Assembly: GCF_014191985.1 (NCBI RefSeq)
Contig: NZ_JACHXI010000003.1
Span: forward strand, 124,001-188,000
Direction: 5' to 3'
Source: Azomonas macrocytogenes
GTDB lineage: Bacteria; Pseudomonadota; Gammaproteobacteria; Pseudomonadales; Pseudomonadaceae
DNA length: 64,000 nucleotides
Part shown: positions 26,786 through 37,195 of the stretch, piece by piece
Position numbering within the stretch: position 1 is the stretch's first letter
Layout: each line of letters begins with the position of its first letter
Program-made: the position numbers and the translations under genes
The notes under the pieces: model-generated
Told to the model about the DNA's origin: nothing
The model's input: only the letters and a program-made list of their open reading frames with translations
Database searches by the model: none

Positions 26786-27109
26786 TCAGCCTGTGTGGAG
26801 CTTGCGCAGCAAGTCCAGCTTTTCAGTGACCCACTTGTCCAGGGGGATAGGCCACTCGTAGGCCCCATCGGAAACCGTGCCTCTGGCCTTGTTGAGAATG
26901 CCCCAGGCGGAATGAATGGCGTCGGGCTGCCAGCCAACCGCTACCGGCTCGGGCGCACCGGTTATGTCATCTTCGATGGCAACTTGCCAGCCAACGATAT
27001 CCAGTTCGGCAATGGCGTGGGTTTCGCCATCGCCCTCATCAAAATAGGTGATTTCAATAAGCGCCAGGTCATGATTCATGTTCGGGATGGTGTGGAAAGA
27101 TCGTTTCAT
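26786..27109 (-). CDS. Unrecognised 107-residue protein
   Basis: ATG 27109 begins MKRSFHTIPNMNHDLALIE, with GGAGAGG about ten bases ahead. Longer in-frame upstream extension to 27304 reads through the neighbouring small gene and is improbable. The chain is acidic and mixed alpha/beta (ITYFDEGDGETHAIAELDIV; GWQVAIEDDITGAPEPVAVGW; WPIPLDKWVTEKLDLLRKL). No signal peptide or membrane helix. It lies 40 bases downstream of the 72-residue gene, so they probably form one unit. Confidence 0.6.
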   Translation of the reverse strand: MKRSFHTIPNMNHDLALIEITYFDEGDGETHAIAELDIVGWQVAIEDDITGAPEPVAVGWQPDAIHSAWGILNKARGTVSDGAYEWPIPLDKWVTEKLDLLRKLHTG

Positions 27110-27149
27110 GTCCAGTCGCCTCTCCGACTTGATTGGGTAGCTAAGTATG

Positions 27150-27368
27150 TTATTGGCGTTGTAGCCAGGGTCCCTGTACGGATTTGTAGATAGCGTTGCA
27201 GGGCTCGGCTCCCGACTCGGAAAGAATCCCGATGACTTTGCCGGTTGCCTGGCTCGGTTGGCCATTCTGGTTTGGTAGATCGACTGTAACGATATCGCCG
27301 ACATTTACCGTCTGAGCGTCGAGGGTGCCTACGACGTCGTTTGTGAGCAGTACAGTGAAAATAGCCAT
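27150..27368 (-). CDS. Unrecognised 72-residue protein
   Basis: Starts at ATG 27368 (MAIFTVLLTNDVVGTLDAQT), with GGAGA six bases ahead; upstream in-frame codons are rejected for lack of a ribosome site. The sequence TVNVGDIVTVDLPNQNGQ, SQATGKVIGIL suggests a small all-beta, SH3-like fold, and it ends in VQGPWLQRQ. First gene of a probable pair with 26786-27109. Function unknown. Confidence 0.6.
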   Translation of the reverse strand: MAIFTVLLTNDVVGTLDAQTVNVGDIVTVDLPNQNGQPSQATGKVIGILSESGAEPCNAIYKSVQGPWLQRQ

Positions 27369-27836
27369 GATGGTTCTCCGCTTCATGCAAACAGGGGACT
27401 CAGTCGGTGGACAACATATCTTGCTCTCTTTATTTATCGCGACTGAAAAAAGACTCGAAAATCGAACTGGAACGCACTTTATGTGATGCATTGCCTGGGA
27501 TGCGCCGGAACGGCTCGGTAGCTGCTGCTCTTGCGGCCAGGGAGGGTAAGGCGCAAGGTGGTGATGGCTCCCCTCTGTTCGGGTGGCTATTGCTACGGGG
27601 GTTCTTTACTGGATTTTGGTCGATTCGTACTTATTTACTGTCTCAAAATATGCCTTGAACTGAAACATATCCTCTCTGGCTATTGGATACGACGGCCTGC
27701 TTCGAAAGGAGGTCAGCAATCGTTGAAACGAGGGAGGGGATATCTCCTCTGGTGCCGGGATACACGTACAACTAATCCAGAATGGCTGTCTGCGTACAGT
27801 CAACCTATCGCATCCCTCAAAGGGCGAGGAGAATCC
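27369..27836. other. 468-bp divergent spacer
   Basis: Separates two leftward small genes from the rightward peptidase gene. No open frame here has both a ribosome site and a credible protein. Mixed AT-rich patches near 27410-27470 and 27640-27700 may hold promoters in both directions. Confidence 0.35.
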
Positions 27837-28556
27837 ATGATCGAATCTCTTCTACTGTCTGCTACGCGCATCATGACCTTCGAACAACAGCAGCATCTCA
27901 CCAATGCCAGCGGCTTCTTTTTTGCACGGGAGGAGCGCTTGTTTCTGGTCACCAGCCGGCATGTGATGTTCGATGAGCCGAGCAAGCATTTTCCTGATCG
28001 TATCGAGATCGAGCTGCATATGGACCCGGACAATATGGCTCAGTCCATCGGGTTTTCCATCCCGCTTTACCGTGATGGGAAAAGCCTGTGGCGCCAAGGT
28101 TTCGATAGGGCGGGTGAAATAGATGTCGCGGTGATCGAGCTGGAGCGTTCAGCGTTTCCGCAAACAGCCGTTTATCATCCTTTTACACCTGACCATCTAC
28201 TGTCTTCCTCCGGCTACATCGAGGTGGGTGCCCAGCTCTTGGTCGTGGGTTTTCCGCTCGGCTTTTATGACACGTTGCATCATATGCCTGTGGTTCGTTA
28301 CGCGATAATGGCTTCGTCTTTCAACCTTCGTTTCCAGGGACAGGGCTATTTTCTTACCGACGCGCGTACTCACCGGGGGACGAGTGGTGCGCCCGTGGTC
28401 ATGCGCGATCCCACCCGGGGGGAGCTGCCCTGGTTGCTCCTGGGTGTTCACTCGGCCAGGCTCGATATCGGTACCCGTGATCTGCAGATAGACGAAGCGC
28501 TTGGGCTCAACTGTACGTGGTATGCCGATATCCTGTTGACGCTTACCGAGCATTGA
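27837..28556 (+). CDS. Trypsin-like serine protease domain protein
   Basis: 239 residues with a chymotrypsin/HtrA-like layout but no signal peptide. ASGFFFAREERLFLVTSRHVMF carries the His; GEIDVAVIELER the Asp; ARTHRGTSGAPVVMR the Ser, as GTSGAP in place of the classical GDSGGP. LLLGVHSARL follows where the substrate-binding strand is expected. ATG 27837 has GAGGAG six bases ahead; a longer in-frame opening at 27531 is rejected. Such cytosolic trypsin-like proteins are common but poorly understood. It converges with the giant glucan synthase gene 68 bp away and is probably separate from it. Confidence 0.75.
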   Translation: MIESLLLSATRIMTFEQQQHLTNASGFFFAREERLFLVTSRHVMFDEPSKHFPDRIEIELHMDPDNMAQSIGFSIPLYRDGKSLWRQGFDRAGEIDVAVIELERSAFPQTAVYHPFTPDHLLSSSGYIEVGAQLLVVGFPLGFYDTLHHMPVVRYAIMASSFNLRFQGQGYFLTDARTHRGTSGAPVVMRDPTRGELPWLLLGVHSARLDIGTRDLQIDEALGLNCTWYADILLTLTEH

Positions 28557-28624
28557 TCTGCGCTTTGCCTGGCCCGGCGGTGTGACAGACGCAGGCTCGG
28601 TTGAGACGCCGGTTCGAAGACCTG

Positions 28625-31600
28625 TCAAAGATAAATGAGCAGGCGATGCCTGCGGTCGTCGAGCGGCACACGGATATGACGCTCAGTGATGGCCAGGTCT
28701 TCTCCATCGAGGCTGGCATGAGGGATGCCCGGGGTGCTTCCCGATGAGACCGTTATCTGAATTTCATAGTGGGTGGTGTCCAGGTTCACCACCATTTCGC
28801 AACCTGGCCAGTCCTCCGGCAGACAAGGATCGATGATCAGGTTATCGCCCTCGCGGCGAAGGCCGAGAATCCCTTCAGTGCCCGCTCGATACATCCATCC
28901 GGCAGCACCTGTGTACCAGGTCCACCCGCCGCGTCCGACATGTGGCGCAACGGAATAGATATCGGCAGCAACGACATAGGGTTCGACCTTGTAGCGTTCG
29001 GTTTGCTCCGCTGTGGTGGCGTGGTTGATCGGGTTGAGCAGGGCGAAGAGCCGGCCGGCTTCCCGACCGGCTCCCAACTTGGTAAAAGCCAGCATTGCCC
29101 ACATGGCGGCATGGCTGTATTGCCCACCGTTTTCGCGCAGGCCGGGTGGATAACCCTTGATATAGCCGGGATCGTGCGGCGTTTTATCGAACGGTGGCGT
29201 AAACAGCAGCGCCAGCTTTTCCTGTTCCAGGATCAGGTAGCGGCTTACGGATGCCATGGCCGTGGCTGCCCGCTGGGGATCGGCAGCGCCCGATAGCACG
29301 GCCCAGGACTGGGCAATGGAATCGATCCGGCATTCTTCGTTTTCGCTGCTCCCAAGCCAGGTGCCGTCATCGAAGGTTGCCCGGCGATACCAGGCTCCAT
29401 CCCAGGCATGCTGCTCGATTGCCTCCCGGATCGCCGTGCCTTGCGTACGCCAGTTCTGTGCCCGCCGGGTATTGGTGTCTTTCTCTACGCTATCCCCGCG
29501 CGCCTCGGCTATGGGGGCAAAGAGGTCGATGCTGCGCACCAGCAACCAGCCCAGCCACACGCTTTCACCCTGGCCACCTTCGCCTACCCGGCTCATGCCA
29601 TCGTTCCAGTCGCCAGTACCGATCAGCGGCAATCCATGAACGCCGTTGCGTTCGAGGCAGTGCTCAAGACCCCGCGCACAATGCTCGAATAAGGATGCCG
29701 ACTCAGTGGCGATCATCGGTTGGAAAAAGGCGTCGTGCTCATCCGGGCGTAGCTGCGGTCCATCGATGAATGGCACCGTTTCATCCAATATCGCAGTGTC
29801 GCCGGTGCAGGCGACATAGTGGGCGGTTGCAAAGGCCAGCCAGACCCGATCATCCGAGATATGGGTGCGCACGCCCATGCCTGACTGGGGAAGCCACCAG
29901 TGCTGGACATCGCCTTCGACAAACTGCCGTCCTGCGGCACGCAGCAGATGGGCGCGGGTCTCGGCGGGACGGGCCAGGACCATAGCCATGCCATCCTGAA
30001 GCTGGTCGCGGAAACCATAGGCTCCACTGGCCTGGTAGAACGCCGAGCGGGCCCAGATACGACAGGCCAGCGTTTGGTAAAGCAGCCAGCCATTGAGCAT
30101 GATGTCCATTGCCCGGTCGGGAGTTTTCACCTGAATCGTGCCGAGGAGGGTCTCCCAATGTGTCGTCACCGTTTGCAATACGGCATCCAGATCGGCCTCG
30201 CGGTAGCCTGCGAGTAGCGTCTGGGCCTGTTCCAGCGAGGCGCACTGGCCAATGAACCAGACGACTTCGAGGGTTTCGCCAGCCTCGAGCTCGACCATGC
30301 GTTGCAACGCGGAGCAGGGGTCGTAGCCGGCGCCAGTCGTGCCGGACAAGGTAACTCCTCTGGCCAGTGCGGCAGGCGCGGCCAGCGTGCCGTTACGGCC
30401 GAGAAACTCCGTACGATCGGCTGTCCAGGCGCTTTGCAAGCCACCCAGGTCAGCAAAGGCAACACGCTCGGCAAACGTATTGCTCCAGGGATTGCGTGCC
30501 AGCATCGCCCCTGTTTGCTTGTCGATCTCCGTCATGATGAACGGTGCTGTAGCGGCTCGCGAAGTGCCCATTACCCATTCGGCGTATGCCGTGACCGACA
30601 ATTGTCGTGGACGGTCGGAAAGGTTGCGCAGGGTCAGCCGTGAAACCTTGATCGGGTCCGTAAGCGGCACGTATTGCAATAGCTCAAGTTCGAGATCGCC
30701 GGTTTGGTGATCGAACCGGCTGTAGCCGTGACCATGCCGGGCTCGGTAAAGCCCATTGCTCCGAATCGGTTGTGCCGTGGCGGTCCACAGTTCACCGGTT
30801 GCCTCATCGCGGACATACAGGGCCTCGCCGGCGGGATCGACTACCGGATCGTTCGACCAGGGCGTGAGCTGGTTTTCACGGCTGTTCTCGGACCAGGTGT
30901 AGCCACTGCCTTCGGCCGATACCTGAAAGCCGAAGCTGGGGTTGGCGATTACATTGATCCAGGGCGCCGGCGTCGTTCGACCGTTGTTCAGCATGACCAC
31001 ATATTCACGGCCATCCTGGTCGAATCCACCCAGGCCGTTGAAGAACTCGAGATCGACTGGCGCAACAGCGGGTGAAGACCAGTGATGGGGCGGCCTGGCT
31101 GGCGGGTTCGGCTTCCTGATTAGCGAGACAGATCTGGCCGGTGACGCCAGGCGCACAAGCTGGTCGGTGAGCAAGCCACGGCGAGCGAACAGCACTACGT
31201 GTGCGATCGATTGCAGTAATTCACGAACCTCAAGCCCCAGAAGATCCGCGCGTAACACATGCACTGAGCCAAGCGCAGCCGTATCGCCGATACGTGGCCG
31301 CGATTGACTGCTGCGCACCGCCGTATCGATGGCTTCCTGCAACTCTTGCAGATAGGACGGCGCATGCTCGTTGATGATGACCAGATCCACCGCCAATTGC
31401 TTCATGCGCCAATACTCGTGGGCTTGCAGCAGTTGGCGTACCTGGGGCAGATCCACTACATCGTCGATGTGCAGAAGAACGATCGGCAGGTCGCCGGATA
31501 TCGAATAGGGCCACAGTTTGGACTGCGCGCCGGCACCTCGCCGAATGCTCTCGGACGGTGCCCTGAAGCGCGAATGAGCGTACAGGATCGGCATGGTCAA

Positions 31601-34600
31601 TCGCTGAAAGTCAGCCGCTTCATTCCCGCCGATGCCCAGATGGCGGAGCTGGACCTGGGCTTGAGTCCAGGCCAGGGTCCTGGCTCGTTCGAAGGCGCTG
31701 CGGTCATGATGCTTGTCGACAAGATCCAGCATTGCCTCTCGCGAGGAAGCGACAACGGTCCAGAACGAGACCCGTGCATGCTGGCCTGGCATGATCCTGA
31801 TCCGCCGCCGGAGCGAGAAAATAGGGTCGAGGACTGCGCCGGCCGTATTCGAGAGTGGCCTGTGCTGGGTCAGGGCGAGCGCTTGGCCAATATGGCGGCC
31901 GCGTCCGATAAAGCGCGCCCGGTCAGATTCATACTGAGGATCGGCAACGGTTTCGGCCTCTACTACGGCGAAGTGAGCCGACCACACTTCGGCCTCCTGC
32001 GGCGAGCGCCGGCGCCGTGTCGCCGTCAGTGCGCCAAACTCTGGCGCATAGTCCGTCTCGACGAACAGCTTGCTAAAGACCTGATGGGCATTGTCGGTGC
32101 TTGAAGGGGCAAGGACTACTTCTGCATATGAAGTCAGTTCGATCGTGACTGCATGCGTACTGTCATTGGTCAGTGATATTTGACGCACTTCGCAGTCGTC
32201 TTCTTCGGAGACCACGACTTCCATGGCCGTGGTCAGCGTGCCGTGGTGACAGACGAATTCTGCATGGTCTTCGCTAAAGACCACCTCGCGGGTAATCGGA
32301 CCGACCTTGGCGCTATCCGTCAATGGCTGACTGCTGGCGCACCAAACAGCGTCGCTGCGGACATCGCGTAGAAAGATGAACGTTCCCCAGTCATCGCGCG
32401 TCGTATCCTGTCTCCAGCGAGTCACGGCAATATTCTTCCAACGACTATAACCACCGCCTGTAGCGCTCAGCATGACGGTATAGCGTCCATTGGAGAGTAG
32501 ATGCGTAATCGGTACGCTATTACGCGTTACCTGGTAGCGGCGCGCCATTGCGTCTTCTACATGCTCTCTGAGCGTGACGGTCTTTGCGGTCTCGATAAAG
32601 GTACTGACTGCTGCGATTTCTGTGGGTAACCGCTCCTGAAGCAACAGTTCGCTGGCCCGGATCATCGGCTCTCGATGGAACCGCCGGCGCATCGAACCGT
32701 CCTGCAGGACATTGGCGATAGCGACGATACTCATGCCCTGGTGATGGGCCATGAAGCTCTGCACAAACGCGAAGTGCTTGCCAAGCGGAACGCGCGACGC
32801 GGTGAAATCCAGCGCTTCGAAAAAGCCGTACCGACTGAGAGCTCCCATATCGATGAGGCGCGTGTAGTTGCGAATCGCCCCGACCGGATCGACCATGGCA
32901 GCCAAAGCGGTGGCATAGGGTGCGATCACCAGATCTTCGGATAATCCCCGTTTTAGCCCCAGGCCGGGTACGCCGAAGTTCGAGTACTGGTAAGTGAACT
33001 CCAGGTCGCGGGCATTGAAAGCAGACTCCGAGATACCCCATGGAACACCCCGCGAGCGCCCGTACTTCTGCTGCCTATGGACGGCACCGCGCGTCGTTTG
33101 CTCGATCAGGCTATCGGTTGGCGCACGCAGCACTAGCGATGGCATCAAGTATTCGAACATGGAGCCGGACCAGGACAGCAACACCGAGCTGCTTCCGAGC
33201 GGCGCCGAAATTCTGCCTAGGCGCAGCCAGTGACGTGTCGTTACGTCGCCTTTGGCGATGGCGACAAGACTTGCCAGCCGTGCTTCCGAAGCCAGCAGAT
33301 CGTAGCAAGCAGGATCGAGGCGGCCATCGCTCACGGCATAACCGATGGACAATAGCTTGCGCTGCGGGTCCAGCAGGAACGCGAAATCCATGGCATGAAC
33401 CATCTCCCGTGCTGTGTCGGCGATTGCCTGTAGGCGAGCCTGCAGGGCAAGCGGCGCAATCCGCATTTCGTAATGGTCGCGACCATGTTCAATGGCCGAC
33501 TTCATCAGTACCTCGCTCCAAAACACCAATTCCGGCGTGCTTTTGTCTTTACTGACCGGATACAGGGCGCGGGCGGCCTTGGCCGCCTTGCTGGCGAGCC
33601 GCTTGAGTGCTGGAGACAAGGCCTGGATCGTTTGCGGGCTGTTCAACTGGCGCCGGCTTTCCTCGAATAGCGCTGCGATCTGCCGGCCCTGTTCGTTGGC
33701 GGCCAGAGATTCTTCATCCAGCGACTGGCTGGCCAGCAACAGGTGATCGTCCATGCCGTCCCGGGCATTTAGTGCAAGTCCGTTTGCGATCCATTCCTCG
33801 CAGGCATTGGCGAGGGCGAGCAGATGCCCGGCCAGGTTGCCGCTATCGACGGAGGATACATAGGCAGGTGCCAGCGGCTGGAGATCCTGGGTTCCATACC
33901 AGTTGAAAAAGTGCCCTTTGAAGCGGGCAAGCGCACGCATGGACGTTAATGCCGCTTCCAGTCGCTCAATGGTTTCCAGCGTGCCTGTCCAACCGAAGTC
34001 GCGGGCGGCCACGGCAGCCAGCAGATAAAGCCCGATATTGGTCGGCGATGTCCGGTGGGCGACAGCAGGCTTCGGGGCTTCCTGGAAATTATCCGGTGGC
34101 AGCATATGCTCTGCCGGGGTGACGAAGGTTTCGAAGTAGCGCCAGGTACGCCGTGCGATCAGGCGTAGCGCGAGGGCTTGCTGCGCCGGGAGTGCTTGCC
34201 GGCTGATATTTTCCGGTGTCCTGCTGGCCCACCAGGCCAGCACGGGGGCGGTCATCCACAGCACGGCAAAAAACCAGGCGAGCGGCCAGGATGACGGTGT
34301 GATAAGGGTCGCGCCGGCGGTCACGCCGAGCCCCAGCAGCGTACCGCCGGCCATCTGTCGATAAAAGCCGGGAATGTCCGGGGGCGACTCGCGGGCCAGT
34401 TGCTCGGCTGTCGTCCATTCCAGCAAATGGCGGCGTGTGGTGTATAGCCGGTTCCAGGTCCGGACGATGGCATCACCCATTCGCCAGGCTTGATCGGCGA
34501 GAAAGGCAATCGAGAGCAGAATGCGCAGCACGGCGAGCCAGGCCTGGGCCAACAACCTACGAAAGTGATAGCGCCAGTGAGTGCTCCAGCCATGCGGAAT

Positions 34601-37195
34601 CAGCGAGAAAAGTACCGGGAGCAGCATGGGCAGCGCGAGGGTGGCGACAACGAACAGGGTGCCCTTGACTGCCGAGGTTAGCGGCAGCATCCAGCAGGTG
34701 GCCAGTGCGAGCAGTGTGCTGGGAGCCAGTAGCGAACGCCGCAGGTTGTCCAGGATCTTCCAGTAGCCGACTCCCGGTATGGCCTGCTTCGGCTCGGGAC
34801 GGCCGAGCAGCCATGGCAGCAGTTGCCAGTCGCCGCGTGTCCAGCGGTACTGTCGCTTGGCTGCAAGGTCATAGCGCGATGGTGCATCTTCGACCAGTTC
34901 GATATCGGAGGCCAAACCTGCCCGGGCAAAAATGCCCTCGAACAGATCATGGCTGAGCAGTGCGTTTTCGCGGATACGCCCGGCCAGCGCCGCTTCGAAC
35001 GCATCGACATCGTAGATGCCTTTGCCGGTATAGGAGCCTTCACCGAACAGGTCCTGGTAAATATCCGAAACGGCCGATGCGTATAGGTCGATCCCAGCCG
35101 CCCCGGAAAAGACTCGCTGGTATAGGCTGCCGCGACCTAGCGGCAGGGCAAAGGTCACTCGCGGCTGGAGAATGGCATAGCCGGTCACGATCCGCTGCAG
35201 TGCTTCGCTGAAGCGGGGACGATTCAATGGGTGTGCCATCTTGCCAATCAAGCGCAAAACGGTCTCCCTGGGCAGGCGGGTATCGGCATCGAGGGTAATG
35301 ACGTAGCGGACATCTGCCGGCACGCTTGGTGGCCGGCCTTCGACGGCGACGAACGTGGTGTCGGTCGCTCCACGCAATAATCGATTGAGTTCGTGTAGTT
35401 TCCCGCGCTTGCGTTCCCAGCCGATCCACTTGCCTTCACTCTCGTTGAAGATGCGCCGCCGGTACAGCAAGAGGAAGCGCTCGCCTGTCGATCCGGGAAA
35501 AGGCTGCGGTCCATAGCGGCGGTTCAGCCTGGCGATGGCTTCTGTAGCCGTTGCCAGCAGAGCGGCATCGCTGTCCAGCACCTCTTGATCGGCATCGGCT
35601 CCGTCCAACAGAAGGGCAAAGCTGAGATCGCCACCGATTCCTGCAAGATAATGAGCTTCCAGTTGCTCGACCTGCTTGAGCAGGCCAGCTTCGCTGGTTA
35701 GTAGCGTCGGTACCACGACCAGCGTTCTGAGCGCCGTCGGTACGCCTTGAGCGAGCTCAAGGCCAGGTAACGGCGTCGCACCGAGCCGCAGGGCGAAAGT
35801 CCGATTGGCCAGTGCCGTCGCCGCCTCGGTTGCAGGCAGGAACATGAACAACGTAAACAAAGCCAGCCAGCCAAGCCCGGAGCCGGGCAGCAGCAGAACG
35901 TCCAGCATGAACACCAGCCCTATGATCGCTGTCAGGAGGATCGAGCCGATGTAGCCATTGATGTTGAGAAAAGCACTGAATCGATGGCAATACCCCAACA
36001 ACGAGGGGCGAAACCCAATCCTATGTTCGAACGCCGGGCGGCCTTCGGCTATCAGGTGATAGCCTGGATCGGCAACCCGCAAGGCCTGCGCAGCATCGGG
36101 GTTCGCTGTCATGGCCTCCTGGGCCGCGAGAAGCGTCTGTTTGGCCACATCGAGCTCGGTATATCCTGAACCGCGCGCCAACTGTTCGATGGCACTGCGA
36201 TAGAGATTGCGCGTCGCGAAATCCATGGTGGCAAAATTGCTACCGTTACGCAGTCGCTCATCCACCAGGCTCACGTCCTCGAACAGCTCGGCCCAATCCA
36301 GGTCGGAAATCAGTCGCATGCTGGTAATGACGTTGCGTACGCTGACGTTCGATGCGCCTAGTCTTTCCTGGACATGCTGGACCGCATCCTCGACGGCTAC
36401 GTTTTGCTTTTCGAGTCTACGTTCCAGCCATTCAAGGGCCGGCATCGTGCGCGGATCGCAGCCTCTGAGGCGCTTGGCCAGTTGCGCCGCGAAGAGCTCG
36501 GGCAGCGGAGCCGGCGAGCGGGTCGCGATGTCCGCGTCGAGAACCGCGCGAGCGTTCTCGGCGGCAAGCAGTGCATCGGCCAGTGCATCGGCATCGGCCC
36601 GGATGGCTCTGTCCGCCATGATCTGATCGGTGAGGCGGCGCAGGTTCTCGATCAGAATGATGCGCAGCGTAATCGCTACGGCCCAGAGTTCGCCAATCGT
36701 CAGCGGTTGCACCTGCTGATAGGCCGCGATGAACTGGCGCAGCGCCTGCGGATCGAGATGGCTGTCCGTATGGGCGACGAAGGCCCATGCAATGCCCAGA
36801 ATGCGTGGGTACCCGGCAAAGGGACCATCGGCCAGCTTTGGCAACTGCCGATAATAGCCAAGCGGAAGATCTTTATGGATCTCGCGGATCTGATTTTCGA
36901 TGAGATGGTAATTGTCCAGCAGCCACTGCGCTGCCGGTACTACCGGTAGCTCATGAGCCGCGTCTGTCGCACATACCTGATAAGCCGTGCGCAGCGATGT
37001 GGTGTTGCTGGCGAGCCGTGCGTGCAAGGCCAGAACCTTGGGCGGCTGCGTCGTAACAGGCTGCGCCGATGCCAGCGTAATGGCGTGCTGTTCCAGGCGT
37101 TCGACACTGAAGCGCTCTGCACGTATCGGCGTCTTGTCGCTCCAGGGCAAGAAGGAAAAATGGGCTCCGAACAGACGGTACAAGATCGATTTCAT
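28625..37195 (-). CDS. ndvB: Cyclic beta-1,2-glucan synthase (NdvB/ChvB type)
   Basis: A 2856-residue inner-membrane enzyme that builds and cyclises periplasmic beta-1,2-glucan from UDP-glucose; the length equals that of Agrobacterium ChvB and Brucella Cgs. Residues 1-410 form the N-terminal domain. Membrane helices flank a GT84 glycosyltransferase domain with VITLDADTRLPRETVLR near 630, FGEGSYTGKGIYDVDAF, and KRQYRWTRGDWQLL near 780. The cyclase/central region includes YGRSRGVPWGISESAFN near 1390. The C-terminus is a GH94 chain-length control domain with GTGDWNDGMSRVGEGGQGES near 2525 and a cellobiose-phosphorylase-like RAGTEGILGLRREGD tail. I chose ATG 37195 with AAAGG ahead; a GTG two codons upstream is possible. 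The P. aeruginosa gene named ndvB encodes a different, shorter beta-1,3-glucan enzyme. Confidence 0.95.
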   Translation of the reverse strand: MKSILYRLFGAHFSFLPWSDKTPIRAERFSVERLEQHAITLASAQPVTTQPPKVLALHARLASNTTSLRTAYQVCATDAAHELPVVPAAQWLLDNYHLIENQIREIHKDLPLGYYRQLPKLADGPFAGYPRILGIAWAFVAHTDSHLDPQALRQFIAAYQQVQPLTIGELWAVAITLRIILIENLRRLTDQIMADRAIRADADALADALLAAENARAVLDADIATRSPAPLPELFAAQLAKRLRGCDPRTMPALEWLERRLEKQNVAVEDAVQHVQERLGASNVSVRNVITSMRLISDLDWAELFEDVSLVDERLRNGSNFATMDFATRNLYRSAIEQLARGSGYTELDVAKQTLLAAQEAMTANPDAAQALRVADPGYHLIAEGRPAFEHRIGFRPSLLGYCHRFSAFLNINGYIGSILLTAIIGLVFMLDVLLLPGSGLGWLALFTLFMFLPATEAATALANRTFALRLGATPLPGLELAQGVPTALRTLVVVPTLLTSEAGLLKQVEQLEAHYLAGIGGDLSFALLLDGADADQEVLDSDAALLATATEAIARLNRRYGPQPFPGSTGERFLLLYRRRIFNESEGKWIGWERKRGKLHELNRLLRGATDTTFVAVEGRPPSVPADVRYVITLDADTRLPRETVLRLIGKMAHPLNRPRFSEALQRIVTGYAILQPRVTFALPLGRGSLYQRVFSGAAGIDLYASAVSDIYQDLFGEGSYTGKGIYDVDAFEAALAGRIRENALLSHDLFEGIFARAGLASDIELVEDAPSRYDLAAKRQYRWTRGDWQLLPWLLGRPEPKQAIPGVGYWKILDNLRRSLLAPSTLLALATCWMLPLTSAVKGTLFVVATLALPMLLPVLFSLIPHGWSTHWRYHFRRLLAQAWLAVLRILLSIAFLADQAWRMGDAIVRTWNRLYTTRRHLLEWTTAEQLARESPPDIPGFYRQMAGGTLLGLGVTAGATLITPSSWPLAWFFAVLWMTAPVLAWWASRTPENISRQALPAQQALALRLIARRTWRYFETFVTPAEHMLPPDNFQEAPKPAVAHRTSPTNIGLYLLAAVAARDFGWTGTLETIERLEAALTSMRALARFKGHFFNWYGTQDLQPLAPAYVSSVDSGNLAGHLLALANACEEWIANGLALNARDGMDDHLLLASQSLDEESLAANEQGRQIAALFEESRRQLNSPQTIQALSPALKRLASKAAKAARALYPVSKDKSTPELVFWSEVLMKSAIEHGRDHYEMRIAPLALQARLQAIADTAREMVHAMDFAFLLDPQRKLLSIGYAVSDGRLDPACYDLLASEARLASLVAIAKGDVTTRHWLRLGRISAPLGSSSVLLSWSGSMFEYLMPSLVLRAPTDSLIEQTTRGAVHRQQKYGRSRGVPWGISESAFNARDLEFTYQYSNFGVPGLGLKRGLSEDLVIAPYATALAAMVDPVGAIRNYTRLIDMGALSRYGFFEALDFTASRVPLGKHFAFVQSFMAHHQGMSIVAIANVLQDGSMRRRFHREPMIRASELLLQERLPTEIAAVSTFIETAKTVTLREHVEDAMARRYQVTRNSVPITHLLSNGRYTVMLSATGGGYSRWKNIAVTRWRQDTTRDDWGTFIFLRDVRSDAVWCASSQPLTDSAKVGPITREVVFSEDHAEFVCHHGTLTTAMEVVVSEEDDCEVRQISLTNDSTHAVTIELTSYAEVVLAPSSTDNAHQVFSKLFVETDYAPEFGALTATRRRRSPQEAEVWSAHFAVVEAETVADPQYESDRARFIGRGRHIGQALALTQHRPLSNTAGAVLDPIFSLRRRIRIMPGQHARVSFWTVVASSREAMLDLVDKHHDRSAFERARTLAWTQAQVQLRHLGIGGNEAADFQRLTMPILYAHSRFRAPSESIRRGAGAQSKLWPYSISGDLPIVLLHIDDVVDLPQVRQLLQAHEYWRMKQLAVDLVIINEHAPSYLQELQEAIDTAVRSSQSRPRIGDTAALGSVHVLRADLLGLEVRELLQSIAHVVLFARRGLLTDQLVRLASPARSVSLIRKPNPPARPPHHWSSPAVAPVDLEFFNGLGGFDQDGREYVVMLNNGRTTPAPWINVIANPSFGFQVSAEGSGYTWSENSRENQLTPWSNDPVVDPAGEALYVRDEATGELWTATAQPIRSNGLYRARHGHGYSRFDHQTGDLELELLQYVPLTDPIKVSRLTLRNLSDRPRQLSVTAYAEWVMGTSRAATAPFIMTEIDKQTGAMLARNPWSNTFAERVAFADLGGLQSAWTADRTEFLGRNGTLAAPAALARGVTLSGTTGAGYDPCSALQRMVELEAGETLEVVWFIGQCASLEQAQTLLAGYREADLDAVLQTVTTHWETLLGTIQVKTPDRAMDIMLNGWLLYQTLACRIWARSAFYQASGAYGFRDQLQDGMAMVLARPAETRAHLLRAAGRQFVEGDVQHWWLPQSGMGVRTHISDDRVWLAFATAHYVACTGDTAILDETVPFIDGPQLRPDEHDAFFQPMIATESASLFEHCARGLEHCLERNGVHGLPLIGTGDWNDGMSRVGEGGQGESVWLGWLLVRSIDLFAPIAEARGDSVEKDTNTRRAQNWRTQGTAIREAIEQHAWDGAWYRRATFDDGTWLGSSENEECRIDSIAQSWAVLSGAADPQRAATAMASVSRYLILEQEKLALLFTPPFDKTPHDPGYIKGYPPGLRENGGQYSHAAMWAMLAFTKLGAGREAGRLFALLNPINHATTAEQTERYKVEPYVVAADIYSVAPHVGRGGWTWYTGAAGWMYRAGTEGILGLRREGDNLIIDPCLPEDWPGCEMVVNLDTTHYEIQITVSSGSTPGIPHASLDGEDLAITERHIRVPLDDRRHRLLIYL

